A stretch of DNA of 19,989 nt from DASTGO01 sp035719045 (GCA_035719045.1 DASTGO010000203.1:1-19989), one strand, 5' to 3'. Numbered from the stretch's first letter, positions 6,945 through 13,777 are shown. Notes: generated by a model not told the origin, from the letters alone. Program-made: numbers and translations.

Positions 6945-6999
6945 CTCGCGACGTACTCGCGACGTGCTCGCGACGTGCTCGGGACGTGCTCGGGACGTG
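6945..6999. repeat. Five 11-bp tandem repeats
   Basis: The unit CTCGCGACGTG occurs five times head to tail at 6945, 6956, 6967, 6978 and 6989. Copy 1 ends in A instead of G, and the last two copies have CTCGGGACGTG. An 11-bp period places each copy on nearly the same face of the helix. No gene crosses it. Confidence 0.85.
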
Positions 7000-7004
7000 C
7001 CCGA

Positions 7005-7018
7005 GCGCGGGCCCGCGC
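7005..7018. terminator. GC palindrome between convergent genes
   Basis: GCGCGGGCCCGCGC is a perfect 14-bp palindrome in the gap between the permease (+) and the methyltransferase (-). It could act as a bidirectional stop signal, but there is no T-run. It merges into a CCCGCGGGGGAGGG stretch much like the one at the end of the gene at 293. Confidence 0.35.
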
Positions 7019-7031
7019 CCGCGGGGGAGGG

Positions 7032-7877
7032 TCAGCGGCGGCGGAAGGCGAGCCGGACGAAGGTGTAGTCCAGCCCGGTCCGCCTCCAGTGCACCGGGCG
7101 CTCGGCATGCTCCAGCGCCAGGTCGCCGAGCAGGTCCAGGCCGTGGGTCGCGGCCCGGGCCACCAGGGCGTGGATCTCGTCCGGGGAGAAGATGTGCACC
7201 GGCTGGCCGTACATGACCACGCCCGAGGTGTCCGGCGGGTCGGCGTCGTAGTCGGTGGACACCACCAGCACCCCGCCCGGGCGCAGCAGCCGCGCGGACT
7301 CGGCCAGGAAGGCGTCCATCGGAACGCCGTGCTCGATCACGCTCATGCAGGTGATCGCGTCGAACCTACCGTCGGGGAAGTCGGTGGCGGTGACGTCGCC
7401 GTACCGGAACAGCACCCCGTCCCGGCGGACGTCAGCGCCGAACTCCAGGTTGTTGCCCACCAGGTCGGACAGCCCGTACAGCCGCAGCCACGGCAGCACG
7501 GGGGAGTACCGGGCGCTGCCGGCGTCGAGCACCCGCGCCTGCGTCCCGCATTCGGCGAGCACGGTGGCCACCGCGCCCAGGGCGTCCCAGTTCTTCGGCC
7601 GGTCGTGGTGCAGGGGCAGCCGCAGCCGACGGCATTCGGCTGCTGCGGCCTGCCAGTCCGCGGCCCGGGACAGCACGTCGGTCGGCGGCACCGGACGGGG
7701 CTGCGGGCGGGGACGGCCACGGCGGACGGCCTCCTCGGCCCGGCGCTGGACCGCCACCCGGGCCCACAGGGCATACTCCGCGCCCCGCTTGGCCAGCGCC
7801 AGCAGAACGCCGCCGGGCGGGGCCGCCTGGGGTGCGGGACTCGGCGCGGCGGGGGTCGGGTTCTCCGGTCGAGGCAC
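7032..7877 (-). CDS. Class I SAM-dependent methyltransferase
   Basis: A 281-residue protein. The first about 70 residues are Pro/Ala/Arg-rich, then comes a Rossmann methyltransferase core: ARVLDAGSARYSP as motif I (Gly followed by Ser, a relaxed form of GxGxG), FRYGDVTATDFPDGRFDAITCMSVIEHGV as motifs II to IV, and LLRPGGVLVVSTDYD as motif V. This is typical of Methyltransf_11/23-like enzymes of glycan or secondary metabolism; the substrate is unknown. The GTG start at 7877 lacks a Shine-Dalgarno sequence but sits eight bases after a TACAGT box. It is convergent with the ABC exporter and divergent from the proline dehydrogenase gene. It is not related in sequence to the methyltransferase at 1017. 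Confidence 0.82.
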   Translation of the reverse strand: MPRPENPTPAAPSPAPQAAPPGGVLLALAKRGAEYALWARVAVQRRAEEAVRRGRPRPQPRPVPPTDVLSRAADWQAAAAECRRLRLPLHHDRPKNWDALGAVATVLAECGTQARVLDAGSARYSPVLPWLRLYGLSDLVGNNLEFGADVRRDGVLFRYGDVTATDFPDGRFDAITCMSVIEHGVPMDAFLAESARLLRPGGVLVVSTDYDADPPDTSGVVMYGQPVHIFSPDEIHALVARAATHGLDLLGDLALEHAERPVHWRRTGLDYTFVRLAFRRR

Positions 7878-7885
7878 GGCTGGCC

Positions 7886-7891
7886 ACTGTA
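7886..7891 (-). promoter_or_regulatory. Candidate -10 box, methyltransferase gene
   Basis: On the minus strand, TACAGT is followed by eight bases and the GTG at 7877. This would give a leaderless or near-leaderless mRNA. No -35 is clear. Confidence 0.35.
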
Positions 7892-7989
7892 CCGGCGGTC
7901 ACCGGACGGACCGGCCTGCGCGGGTGCCCCGCACCTGTCGCCGCCCCGGGTCCGCCCAGGCGGCCGCCGTGCCCCAGGAGCCGCAGGCG

Positions 7990-7995
7990 TAGCCT
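7990..7995 (+). promoter_or_regulatory. Candidate -10 box, proline dehydrogenase gene
   Basis: TAGCCT lies 57 bases before the GTG at 8053. The resulting leader of about 50 bases carries the Shine-Dalgarno GGGAGG. No recognisable -35. Confidence 0.3.
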
Positions 7996-8052
7996 TCGGC
8001 CAGGACGCCTGCCGGGAGCCCGGTGGTCGGTACGTCGCCAGGGAGGGTGGGA

Positions 8053-8985
8053 GTGCTTCGCCAGGTTCTGCTGCAGGCAGCCAGGAGTAGCCGGGTTCGC
8101 GAGCTGGTCGAGGCGACCCCGCTGACCCGCGGGGTGGTCCACCGGTACGTCGCCGGGACCCAGGCCTTCGACGCCGTGAGCGCCTGCGCGGACCTGGTCG
8201 GCACCGGCCGGACCGCGACCCTGGACCACCTCGGCGAGGACACCACGGACCTCGCCCACGCCCGGGCCGTCCGGGACGCCTACCGGGAGGTGCTGCGCGC
8301 GCTGTCCGACGCCGGGCTCACCGACGGCGGGCGGGTCGAGGTGTCGGTGAAGCTGTCCGCGATCGGGCAGGCGCTCGGCCCGGACGGGGAGAAGCTCGCC
8401 CTGGAGCATGCGCATGACATCTGCGTGGCGGCCGCCGAGGCCGGCACCACGGTCACCCTGGACATGGAGGACCACACCACCACCGACTCCACCCTCAACG
8501 TGCTGCGGGAGCTGCGCGCGGACTTCCCCTGGGTGGGGGCGGTGCTGCAGGCGTACCTGAAGCGGACCGAGGGCGACTGCGCGGACCTGGCCGGGCCGGG
8601 TTCGCGGGTCCGGTTGTGCAAGGGGGCCTATGACGAGCCCGCGTCGGTGGCCTTCCGGGGCAACGAGGTGGCGCTGTCCTACGTGCGGTGCCTGAAGGTC
8701 CTGATGGGCGGCGAGGGCTACCCGATGGTCGCCACCCACGACCCGCGGCTGGTCGACCTCGCCGGGGCCCTGGCCGTGCGCCACCACCGCGCCGCGGGCA
8801 GCTACGAGTTCCAGATGCTCTACGGGGTGCGCCCGGCCGAGCAGCAGCGGCTGGCCGACCAGGGCGAGACGGTCCGGGTCTACGTGCCCTACGGCGACGA
8901 GTGGTACGGCTACCTGATGCGCCGGCTGGCCGAGCGCCCCGCCAACCTGGCCTTCTTCCTCCGGTCGATGGCCTCCCGGGGCTGA
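8053..8985 (+). CDS. Proline dehydrogenase (monofunctional PRODH)
   Basis: A 310-residue flavoenzyme that oxidises L-proline to 1-pyrroline-5-carboxylate, passing electrons through FAD to the respiratory chain; peripheral membrane location is usual. The PutA-type (beta/alpha)8 barrel motifs are all visible: VEVSVKLSAIGQ, TLDMEDHTTTDSTL, QAYLKRTEGDC, RLCKGAYDEP, MVATHDPRL, YEFQMLYGVRP and the C-terminal PYGDEWYGYLMRRLAERPAN with the paired arginines that hold proline's carboxylate. The length fits actinobacterial stand-alone PRODH. The GTG at 8053 is chosen because GGAGG lies six bases upstream; GTG at 8023 and 8047 are less well placed. The P5C reductase gene follows 48 bases later. No P5C dehydrogenase gene is in the window. 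Confidence 0.93.
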   Translation: MLRQVLLQAARSSRVRELVEATPLTRGVVHRYVAGTQAFDAVSACADLVGTGRTATLDHLGEDTTDLAHARAVRDAYREVLRALSDAGLTDGGRVEVSVKLSAIGQALGPDGEKLALEHAHDICVAAAEAGTTVTLDMEDHTTTDSTLNVLRELRADFPWVGAVLQAYLKRTEGDCADLAGPGSRVRLCKGAYDEPASVAFRGNEVALSYVRCLKVLMGGEGYPMVATHDPRLVDLAGALAVRHHRAAGSYEFQMLYGVRPAEQQRLADQGETVRVYVPYGDEWYGYLMRRLAERPANLAFFLRSMASRG

Positions 8986-8990
8986 CCGGG

Positions 8991-8996
8991 TAGCGT
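8991..8996 (+). promoter_or_regulatory. Candidate -10 box, proC
   Basis: TAGCGT begins five bases after the proline dehydrogenase stop and lies 37 bases before the proC GTG. It would produce a leader of about 31 bases containing AGGAG, so proC may be expressed independently of the dehydrogenase. Confidence 0.35.
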
Positions 8997-9033
8997 CGGG
9001 TGTTCTGGACGGCAACGGTATGAGGAGCGGGTT

Positions 9034-9885
9034 GTGACCGAGCGGAGCGAGGCCGGCCGTCGCGAGGGCGGGCACGGGCAGGAGATCGTCGCCATCCTCG
9101 GTGCCGGGGTGATGGGCGAGACCCTGCTGTCCGGGCTGCTGCGGGCCGGGCGCCCGGCATCCGACGTGGTGATCACCGAACGGCGGGCCGACCGCGCCGC
9201 CGAGCTGGCCGCCAGGTACGGCGTCAAGGTGGTCGAGAACACCGAGGCCGCCGCCGTCGCCGACACCGTCGTCCTGGTGGTCAAGCCGCAGGACATCGCC
9301 GGCCTGCTGACCGAGATCCGCGACCACATCCGGACCGGCAGCCTGGTGGTCTGCATCGCCGCCGGGATCACCACCGCCTTCGTCGAGCAGCACCTGCCCG
9401 AGGGCGTCGCCGTGGTCCGGGTGATGCCGAACACTCCGGCCCTGGTGGACCAGGGGATGGCGGCGATCAGCCCGGGAAGCCACTGCGACACCGAACACCT
9501 GGACCGGGCGGAGGCCCTGCTGTCGGCCACCGGCCGGGTGATCCAGGTCGCCGAGTACCACCAGGACGCCGTCACGGCGATCAGCGGCTCGGGCCCGGCG
9601 TACATCTTCTACGTGGTCGAGGCGATGATCGAGGCCGGCGTGCTGCTCGGGCTGCCCCGGTCGACGTCCACGGAGCTGGTCGTACAGACCCTCTACGGCG
9701 CCGCGACGATGCTCAAGGAGACCGGAGAGCACCCGACCGTGCTGCGCGAGCAGGTGTCCAGCCCGGCCGGGACGACGATGGCGGCGCTGCGCCAGCTCGA
9801 TGACCACAAGGTGCGGGCAGCCTTCCTCACCGCGATGGAGGCGGCCCGCAACCGGTCCCGGGAGCTGTCCTCCGGCACCGCCTGA
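9034..9885 (+). CDS. proC: Pyrroline-5-carboxylate reductase
   Basis: A 283-residue cytoplasmic enzyme that makes the last step of proline synthesis, P5C + NAD(P)H to L-proline. The N-terminal Rossmann fold has GAGVMG (G23, G25, G28), then VVKPQD, the VRVMPNTPALV block, AISGSGPAYIFYVVEAM and the C-terminal signature EQVSSPAGTTMAALRQLDD. This is a full-length, intact ProC. The GTG at 9034 has AGGAG six bases upstream. It corresponds to Rv0500 in the mycobacterial order. The gene is directly downstream of the enzyme catalysing the opposite net reaction. Confidence 0.95.
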   Translation: MTERSEAGRREGGHGQEIVAILGAGVMGETLLSGLLRAGRPASDVVITERRADRAAELAARYGVKVVENTEAAAVADTVVLVVKPQDIAGLLTEIRDHIRTGSLVVCIAAGITTAFVEQHLPEGVAVVRVMPNTPALVDQGMAAISPGSHCDTEHLDRAEALLSATGRVIQVAEYHQDAVTAISGSGPAYIFYVVEAMIEAGVLLGLPRSTSTELVVQTLYGAATMLKETGEHPTVLREQVSSPAGTTMAALRQLDDHKVRAAFLTAMEAARNRSRELSSGTA

Positions 9886-9902
9886 TCACCTGGGCTGATC
9901 AG
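9882..9902. terminator. Hairpin overlapping the proC stop codon
   Basis: CTGATCA, a 7-base loop, then TGATCAG: a perfect 7-bp stem that includes the TGA stop. No T-run follows. It lies in a 66-bp convergent gap and may stop or protect the proC mRNA. Confidence 0.35.
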
Positions 9903-9951
9903 CGGTACGGCCCTGGTCATCGGCGTCCGGACCTGGCGTGCCCCGGCCGGT

Positions 9952-10446
9952 TCAGCCGATGAAGGGCAGCCCGGGACGGGGTCGGCGGCACAGCTCGCCC
10001 AGGAGGATCGGCGGGCCGGTGACCGTCACCCGAGCGGCCTGGCCCCCGGGGACGGACCCCGGCCGGCCCTCCCTGGGGGCTGATCCGGGTGCGCCGTTCG
10101 CGCCTCCGTCCACGCCTCGGCTGCCGTCCGCAGCCGCTCTGGCGTCGTTGCCGTCCGCGGCCCGCCTGGCGTCGTACTCGGCGCGGCGGACGGGGTCGCG
10201 CAGGACTGCGTACGCGGCCAGGATCCCGCCGACGGTCGGGTCGGGGAGGGACCGGGGTGTCTCGGAGGACGGGCGACCTCGATCTCTTCCTGGCCGGGGG
10301 TTCAGGTCAGGATGGGGGTTCAGGTCAGGATGGTGCCGGCGCAGCAGGGTCCGGTATGCCTGCCTCAGCTGTGCCTGCGAAGCTTCCGGCGGCACGGCGA
10401 GGAGCGCGTACAAGTCCTGGGCGGGTGCTTCCTGCGAACCTGACAT
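9952..10446 (-). CDS. J-domain (DnaJ-like) protein with duplicated HPD segment
   Basis: A 164-residue protein. The ATG at 10446 has GGAGG five bases upstream, which rules out the longer in-frame start at 10575. Residues 11-45 form J-domain helices I and II (DLYALLAVPPEASQAQLRQAYRTLLRRHHPD), with the HPD motif needed to stimulate DnaK ATPase. Helix III (GGILAAYAVLRDPVRRAEYDARR) is complete, but the HPD-helix III loop is extended by about 25 residues, including a second HPDLN created by an 18-bp tandem duplication. The C-terminal half is Gly/Pro/Arg-rich and has no zinc-finger or CTD, so it is a class C type. It is the last gene of the hsp20 operon, consistent with a chaperone partner role. Confidence 0.8.
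   Translation of the reverse strand: MSGSQEAPAQDLYALLAVPPEASQAQLRQAYRTLLRRHHPDLNPHPDLNPRPGRDRGRPSSETPRSLPDPTVGGILAAYAVLRDPVRRAEYDARRAADGNDARAAADGSRGVDGGANGAPGSAPREGRPGSVPGGQAARVTVTGPPILLGELCRRPRPGLPFIG
10298..10333 (-). repeat. 18-bp tandem duplication inside the J-domain
   Basis: Bases 10298-10315 and 10316-10333 are identical. Read on the minus strand in frame they give HPDLNP twice, so the HPD motif is duplicated without breaking the frame. Confidence 0.9.
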
Positions 10447-10793
10447 CGTTGCCTCCGCGATGCGGCTCCGCTCTCCCCTCTCACCCTGGCGGGGGTGCCC
10501 GCTGACCCTGGCGGGGGTGCCCGCTGATCCTCGTGGGGATCCCGCTGCGGAATCCGTTGCCCGGGGGCGGTCCACGAGCCGTCCCGCCGGCCCGGCGGGA
10601 CCCGCCGCTGCGGCCGTCGGGCGGGCGGTCGCAGCGGCGGTCGTCCGGGGCGGGCCGGGACGTCCCAGCTATCGGCGATCAGCTCGTCGAACTCCCGGCG
10701 CAGCAGGTCCGGGTCGGAGCAGATCAGCTCGGCGAAGTCCGCCCGGTCGGTGATCTGTTCCGGCCGGGATCCCGCGTCGTGCCTCGACCACAT
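10365..10793 (-). CDS. Small protein of unknown function in hsp20 operon
   Basis: A 142-codon open frame beginning nine bases after the hsp20 stop, with GAGGG six bases before the ATG at 10793. The first 45 residues look like a genuine protein: RADFAELICSDPDLLRREFDELIADSWD is acidic, helical and has normal codon bias, reminiscent of short conserved proteins seen beside Hsp20 in actinobacteria (impression, not a match). The remaining two thirds are Pro/Arg-rich and the frame runs 82 bases into the J-protein gene. Either the tail is disordered and the overlap is real, or a frameshift has extended the frame past an ancestral stop. No function is assigned. Confidence 0.5.
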   Translation of the reverse strand: MWSRHDAGSRPEQITDRADFAELICSDPDLLRREFDELIADSWDVPARPGRPPLRPPARRPQRRVPPGRRDGSWTAPGQRIPQRDPHEDQRAPPPGSAGTPARVRGESGAASRRQRCQVRRKHPPRTCTRSSPCRRKLRRHS

Positions 10794-10802
10794 CGCGGAC
10801 CC

Positions 10803-11234
10803 TCAGGCGTGGATGGCCTTCTGGTCCTCGGCGGCCACGTTGATTTCGATCTTGCGTGGCTTCGCCCTCTCGGCGACCGGGATCCGCAGGGTCAGGACTC
10901 CTGCCTGGTAACCGGCCGTGAGGTGTTCGGTGTCCAGGTTGTCGCCCAGGATGAGCTGCCTGCTGAACACCCCGTGCGGGCGCTCGGCGGACAGCAGTTC
11001 GTGGATCTGCTCCCGCGGCGGACGCTCGGCCCGGACCGTCAGCACGTTGCGCTCCAGGTCGAGGTCGATGCTGCCGGGATCCACCCCGGGGAGGTCGAAC
11101 TGGACGACGAACTCGTCACCCTCACGCCAGGCGTCCATCGGCATCGCGGCCGGGCGGGCCACGGTGCCGAAGGTGCCGAGCATCTGCTGGGCCAGCCGGT
11201 CCAGGTCACGGAACGGGTCGGTGCGCATCAACAT
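10803..11234 (-). CDS. Small heat-shock protein, Hsp20/alpha-crystallin family
   Basis: A 143-residue ATP-independent holdase chaperone. The start MLMRTDPFRDLDRL is typical of actinobacterial Hsp18/Hsp20. The alpha-crystallin domain spans about residues 34-130, with AWREGDEFVVQFDLPGVDPGSIDLDLE, NVLTVRAER and the diagnostic GVLTLRIPV. The C-terminal IEI triplet is the IxI motif that drives oligomer assembly. The ATG at 11234 is preferred; a GTG at 11246 is in frame, but its only Shine-Dalgarno (GGAG) abuts it. It is first in an operon with the small unknown gene and the J-protein, and divergent from an HspR-like regulator across a 147-bp region that contains an inverted repeat. Confidence 0.92.
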   Translation of the reverse strand: MLMRTDPFRDLDRLAQQMLGTFGTVARPAAMPMDAWREGDEFVVQFDLPGVDPGSIDLDLERNVLTVRAERPPREQIHELLSAERPHGVFSRQLILGDNLDTEHLTAGYQAGVLTLRIPVAERAKPRKIEINVAAEDQKAIHA

Positions 11235-11297
11235 CGCTCTCGCCACCTCCGATTCACCACACGAACCGTCGATGTCCCTCGCACCAGTCGGCGAGAT

Positions 11298-11321
11298 AAC
11301 TTATGTCAGCCGACACAGGTT
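11298..11321. promoter_or_regulatory. Candidate HspR/MerR operator between hsp20 and its regulator
   Basis: AACTTATGTC-N4-GACACAGGTT is an inverted repeat matching at 8 of 10 positions per arm. It sits in the divergent region between hsp20 and the HspR-like gene, and overlaps a TAAGTT box that could be the hsp20 -10. It is not the classical HAIR element (CTTGAGT-N7-ACTCAAG), though CTT-GT/AC-AG positions are shared with six instead of seven central bases. It is also not CIRCE. Confidence 0.5.
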
Positions 11322-11381
11322 TGATTTACCACGGGAACCACACCCAGGCAAGAGGGTGGTGGGCCGATCGGGGGAGGGGTC

Positions 11382-11675
11382 ATGGCGGAGCGGACCGGTT
11401 CCCCCGGCATCGACCCCGACCGCGGCGTGTACGCGATCTCGGTGGCCGCAGAGCTGGTCGGGATGGACCCGCAGAGCCTGCGCCTGTACGAGCGGCGCGG
11501 CCTGCTGGAACCCGGGCGGACCGCGGGCGGGACGCGCCGCTACAGCACGCAGGACCTGCGACGGCTGGAGCGGATCGGGCAGTTGCTGGCCGAGGGTGTC
11601 AACCTGGCAGGGATCGCCCTGGTGCTGCGCCTGGAGGCCGATGTCGCGCAGTTGCGGGGCCGGCTCGGCGAGTAG
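11382..11675 (+). CDS. HspR-like MerR-family regulator
   Basis: A 97-residue DNA-binding protein. The winged HTH begins at about residue 17: YAISVAAELVGMDPQSLRLYERRGLLEPGRTAGGTRRYS, followed by the helix EGVNLAGIALVLRLEADVAQLRGRL. These blocks match the heat-shock repressor HspR closely (its ISVAAELAGM, TSGGGRRYS and EGVNLAGI blocks, recalled from M. tuberculosis HspR). It is shorter than HspR and stops right after the dimer helix, without the hydrophobic C-terminal tail. The ATG at 11382 follows GGGAGGGG. Divergent transcription from hsp20 indicates local control of that operon, and perhaps itself. The dnaK operon, where HspR usually lies, is not here, so this may be a paralogue. Confidence 0.85.
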   Translation: MAERTGSPGIDPDRGVYAISVAAELVGMDPQSLRLYERRGLLEPGRTAGGTRRYSTQDLRRLERIGQLLAEGVNLAGIALVLRLEADVAQLRGRLGE

Positions 11676-11745
11676 TCCCGGCCGTCCCCTCGGCGGGTGG
11701 TCCCTCCGGCAGTCGGCAGTGCGCAGGCCCTTGACCAGGCCGGAT

Positions 11746-11759
11746 CGCCGGGCCCGGCG
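11746..11759. terminator. GC palindrome between convergent genes
   Basis: CGCCGGGCCCGGCG is a perfect 14-bp palindrome four bases from the TrkH-type gene end and about 70 bases after the HspR-like stop. Its form closely parallels the palindrome at 7005-7018. It is a candidate bidirectional terminator without a T-run. Confidence 0.35.
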
Positions 11760-11762
11760 CGG

Positions 11763-13109
11763 TCAGCCCAGGATGGGGCGGGCCTCCGGCTGGCGGAAGG
11801 GCTGCCGGTTGGGCCGCAGCGCGAGCGCGGTGGCGACGGCGATCGGCCCCGCCCGGCCGATCAGCATGAGCAGCGCCAACGTGGCCTGACCGGTGCCCGG
11901 CTGCTGACGGGTCAGTCCGGTGCTCAGCCCGACGTTGCCGAAGGCCGAGGTGACCTCGAAGGCGACCCGGTCCAGGTCGGCGCCGGTCAGCTCGAGCAGG
12001 GTGATCGAGGCGGCCAGCAGCAGTCCCGCGGCCAGCCCCCAGACCGCCAGCGCCTGCCGGACCGTCGCCGGGGCGATCCGTCGCCCGAAGGCCGGCACAT
12101 CCGCATGCCCGCGGACCTCGGCCAGCACGGCCATCACCAGCAGGGCCAGGGTGGTGACCTTGATACCGCCCCCGGTGCCGCCGCTGCCCGCTCCGATGAG
12201 CATGAGGACGTCGGTGACCAGCAGCGTCGAGGCGTCGGCGTGGGCGTAGTCGAAGGTGGCCAGCCCTGAGGTGCGCGGGGTGATCCCGGCGAACACCCCG
12301 GAGAGCAGCTTCCCGCCGGTGTCCAGGTGGCCGAGCGTGGCGGGGTTGGTCCACTCGCTCACCGCCACTGCCAGCGGCCCGAGGACCAGCAGCACGGCCG
12401 TGGCGACCAGGGTGATCCGGGTGTGCACCGACCAGCGCTGCCGCGGCCGGACCCGCAGCACCTCCAGCAGCACCGGGTAGCCCAGGCCGCCGATGACGAC
12501 GGCCAGGCCCACCGTGGCCAGGACCGGCCCGTCCCCGGCGAAGCGGGTCAGGCTGTCCGGCCAGAGCGTGAACGCGGAGTTGTTGAACGCCCCGACGCCG
12601 TGGAACAGGCCGTACCACAGCGCCCGGCCGAACCCGTACCCATGGCCGAGCCACAGCCGCAGGGTGAGCGCCGCCGTGGCCAGTGCCTCGACCGAGCCGG
12701 CGATCGCCGCGCTGCCGACCACCACCCGGCGGACCGTGCCGAGGTCGACGGTCCCGGTCGCCGACTCCGCCAGGAGCCGGGTGCGCAACCCGAGCCGGCT
12801 GGCCGCGGCCAGGCCGAGCAGCGTGGCCGAGATCATCAGTCCCAGGCCGCCCACCTGGACCAGGCAGAGGATCACCACCTGGCCGAAGGGGCTCCAGAAG
12901 GTGCCGGTGTCCACCACGCTGAGCCCCGTCCCGCAGGACGCCGACACCGCGGTGAACAGGGCCCGCGACAACCCCGCGGTGCCCTTCCCGGCGGTGGCCA
13001 CCGGCAGCAGGAGCAGCAGGGTGCCGACGGCGGTCAGGCCCAGCAGGCCGAGCACCGCCCAGCGAACCGGGTGCCGCCACGGGCCCCGGTGCGGGTGCCT
13101 CAGCTTCAC
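11763..13109 (-). CDS. TrkH/KtrB-type potassium uptake channel subunit
   Basis: A 448-residue integral membrane protein that conducts K+ (or K+/Na+) inward. It has the four-fold M1-P-M2 design: the selectivity-loop regions are FTAVSASCGTGLSV (around G60), GVGAFNNSAFTLW, AGITPRTSGLATF and SAFGNVGLSTG. A Gly/Ser-rich break (IGAGSGGTGGGIKV) in the third repeat's M2 is the intramembrane gating loop of the superfamily. Its length fits KtrB better than the longer E. coli TrkH. The GTG start at 13109 lies within the TGA of the trkA-like gene (GTGA), so channel and gating subunit are made together. It is convergent with the HspR-like gene. Confidence 0.92.
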   Translation of the reverse strand: MKLRHPHRGPWRHPVRWAVLGLLGLTAVGTLLLLLPVATAGKGTAGLSRALFTAVSASCGTGLSVVDTGTFWSPFGQVVILCLVQVGGLGLMISATLLGLAAASRLGLRTRLLAESATGTVDLGTVRRVVVGSAAIAGSVEALATAALTLRLWLGHGYGFGRALWYGLFHGVGAFNNSAFTLWPDSLTRFAGDGPVLATVGLAVVIGGLGYPVLLEVLRVRPRQRWSVHTRITLVATAVLLVLGPLAVAVSEWTNPATLGHLDTGGKLLSGVFAGITPRTSGLATFDYAHADASTLLVTDVLMLIGAGSGGTGGGIKVTTLALLVMAVLAEVRGHADVPAFGRRIAPATVRQALAVWGLAAGLLLAASITLLELTGADLDRVAFEVTSAFGNVGLSTGLTRQQPGTGQATLALLMLIGRAGPIAVATALALRPNRQPFRQPEARPILG

Positions 13110-13777
13110 GGCCGCGCGGCGAACTTCTCGATCAGCGACGAGCGGCCGCTGACGATGAGCAGGTCATGGGGGGAGACCCGGGTCTCCGGCACCGCGTAGC
13201 TGAAGTCCTGCCCGTGCGCCTTCACCCCGACCACGGTGACGCCGTACTTCTTGCGGATCTGCGACTCCGCGAGGGTGAAGCCCTGGGTCTCCTGCGGCGG
13301 GCGCATCTTGACGATCGCGAAGCCGTCGTCGAACTCGATGTAGTCCAGCAGCTTGCCCGTGACCAGGTGGGCGACCCGGCGCCCGGCGTCCTTCTCCGGG
13401 TAGACCACGTGGTGCACGCCGATCCGCTCCAGGATCTTCCCGTGCGCGGGCGTGAGCGCCTTCGCCCAGATCTGCGGCACTCCCAGGTCGACGAGGTTCA
13501 CGCAGGTCAGCACGCTGGACTCGACCGAGGTGCCGATCCCCACCACGGCGATCCCGAACTCGCCCACGCCGAGCTGGTGCAGGACCTCGTCGTTGGTGGT
13601 GTCCGCCTCGACCACATGGCTGAGGTGGCTGGACCAGTCCTGGACGATCTTCGGGTCGCGGTCCACGGCGAGGACGTCGTGTCCCATCCGGGTCAGGGCC
13701 TGTGCCGTCGCGGCGCCGAACCGGCCGAGGCCGCAGACCACCACGCTGCCGTCGGATTCGGAGGCTTTCGCCTTCAC
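13106..13777 (-). CDS. TrkA/KtrA-type RCK potassium channel regulator
   Basis: A 223-residue cytoplasmic gating ring subunit. The TrkA_N domain has a dinucleotide-binding CGLGRFG (G16, G18, G21) with AVDRD after strand 2, then ADTTNDEVLHQLGV and GIGTSVESSVL. A TrkA_C domain follows from about residue 145 (DDGFAIVKMRPP to DLLIVSGRSSLIEKF). Nucleotide binding controls channel opening. Three in-frame GTG starts are close together (13789, 13783, 13777). The last is chosen because GGAG lies five bases upstream, but this is uncertain by up to four codons. It is coupled to the downstream channel gene by a GTGA overlap. Confidence 0.9.
   Translation of the reverse strand: MKAKASESDGSVVVCGLGRFGAATAQALTRMGHDVLAVDRDPKIVQDWSSHLSHVVEADTTNDEVLHQLGVGEFGIAVVGIGTSVESSVLTCVNLVDLGVPQIWAKALTPAHGKILERIGVHHVVYPEKDAGRRVAHLVTGKLLDYIEFDDGFAIVKMRPPQETQGFTLAESQIRKKYGVTVVGVKAHGQDFSYAVPETRVSPHDLLIVSGRSSLIEKFAARP

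Noticed and set aside
7432..9807. Open frame of about 790 codons on the minus strand opposite proline dehydrogenase and proC
   Set aside because: Shadow of two well-supported genes; no motif, repetitive low-complexity composition.
11298..11321. CIRCE, RheA-type or classical HAIR operator
   Set aside because: None of the consensus half-sites (TTAGCACTC, TGTCATC, CTTGAGT) is present. Only a related inverted-repeat design is seen, so it is listed as a separate candidate.
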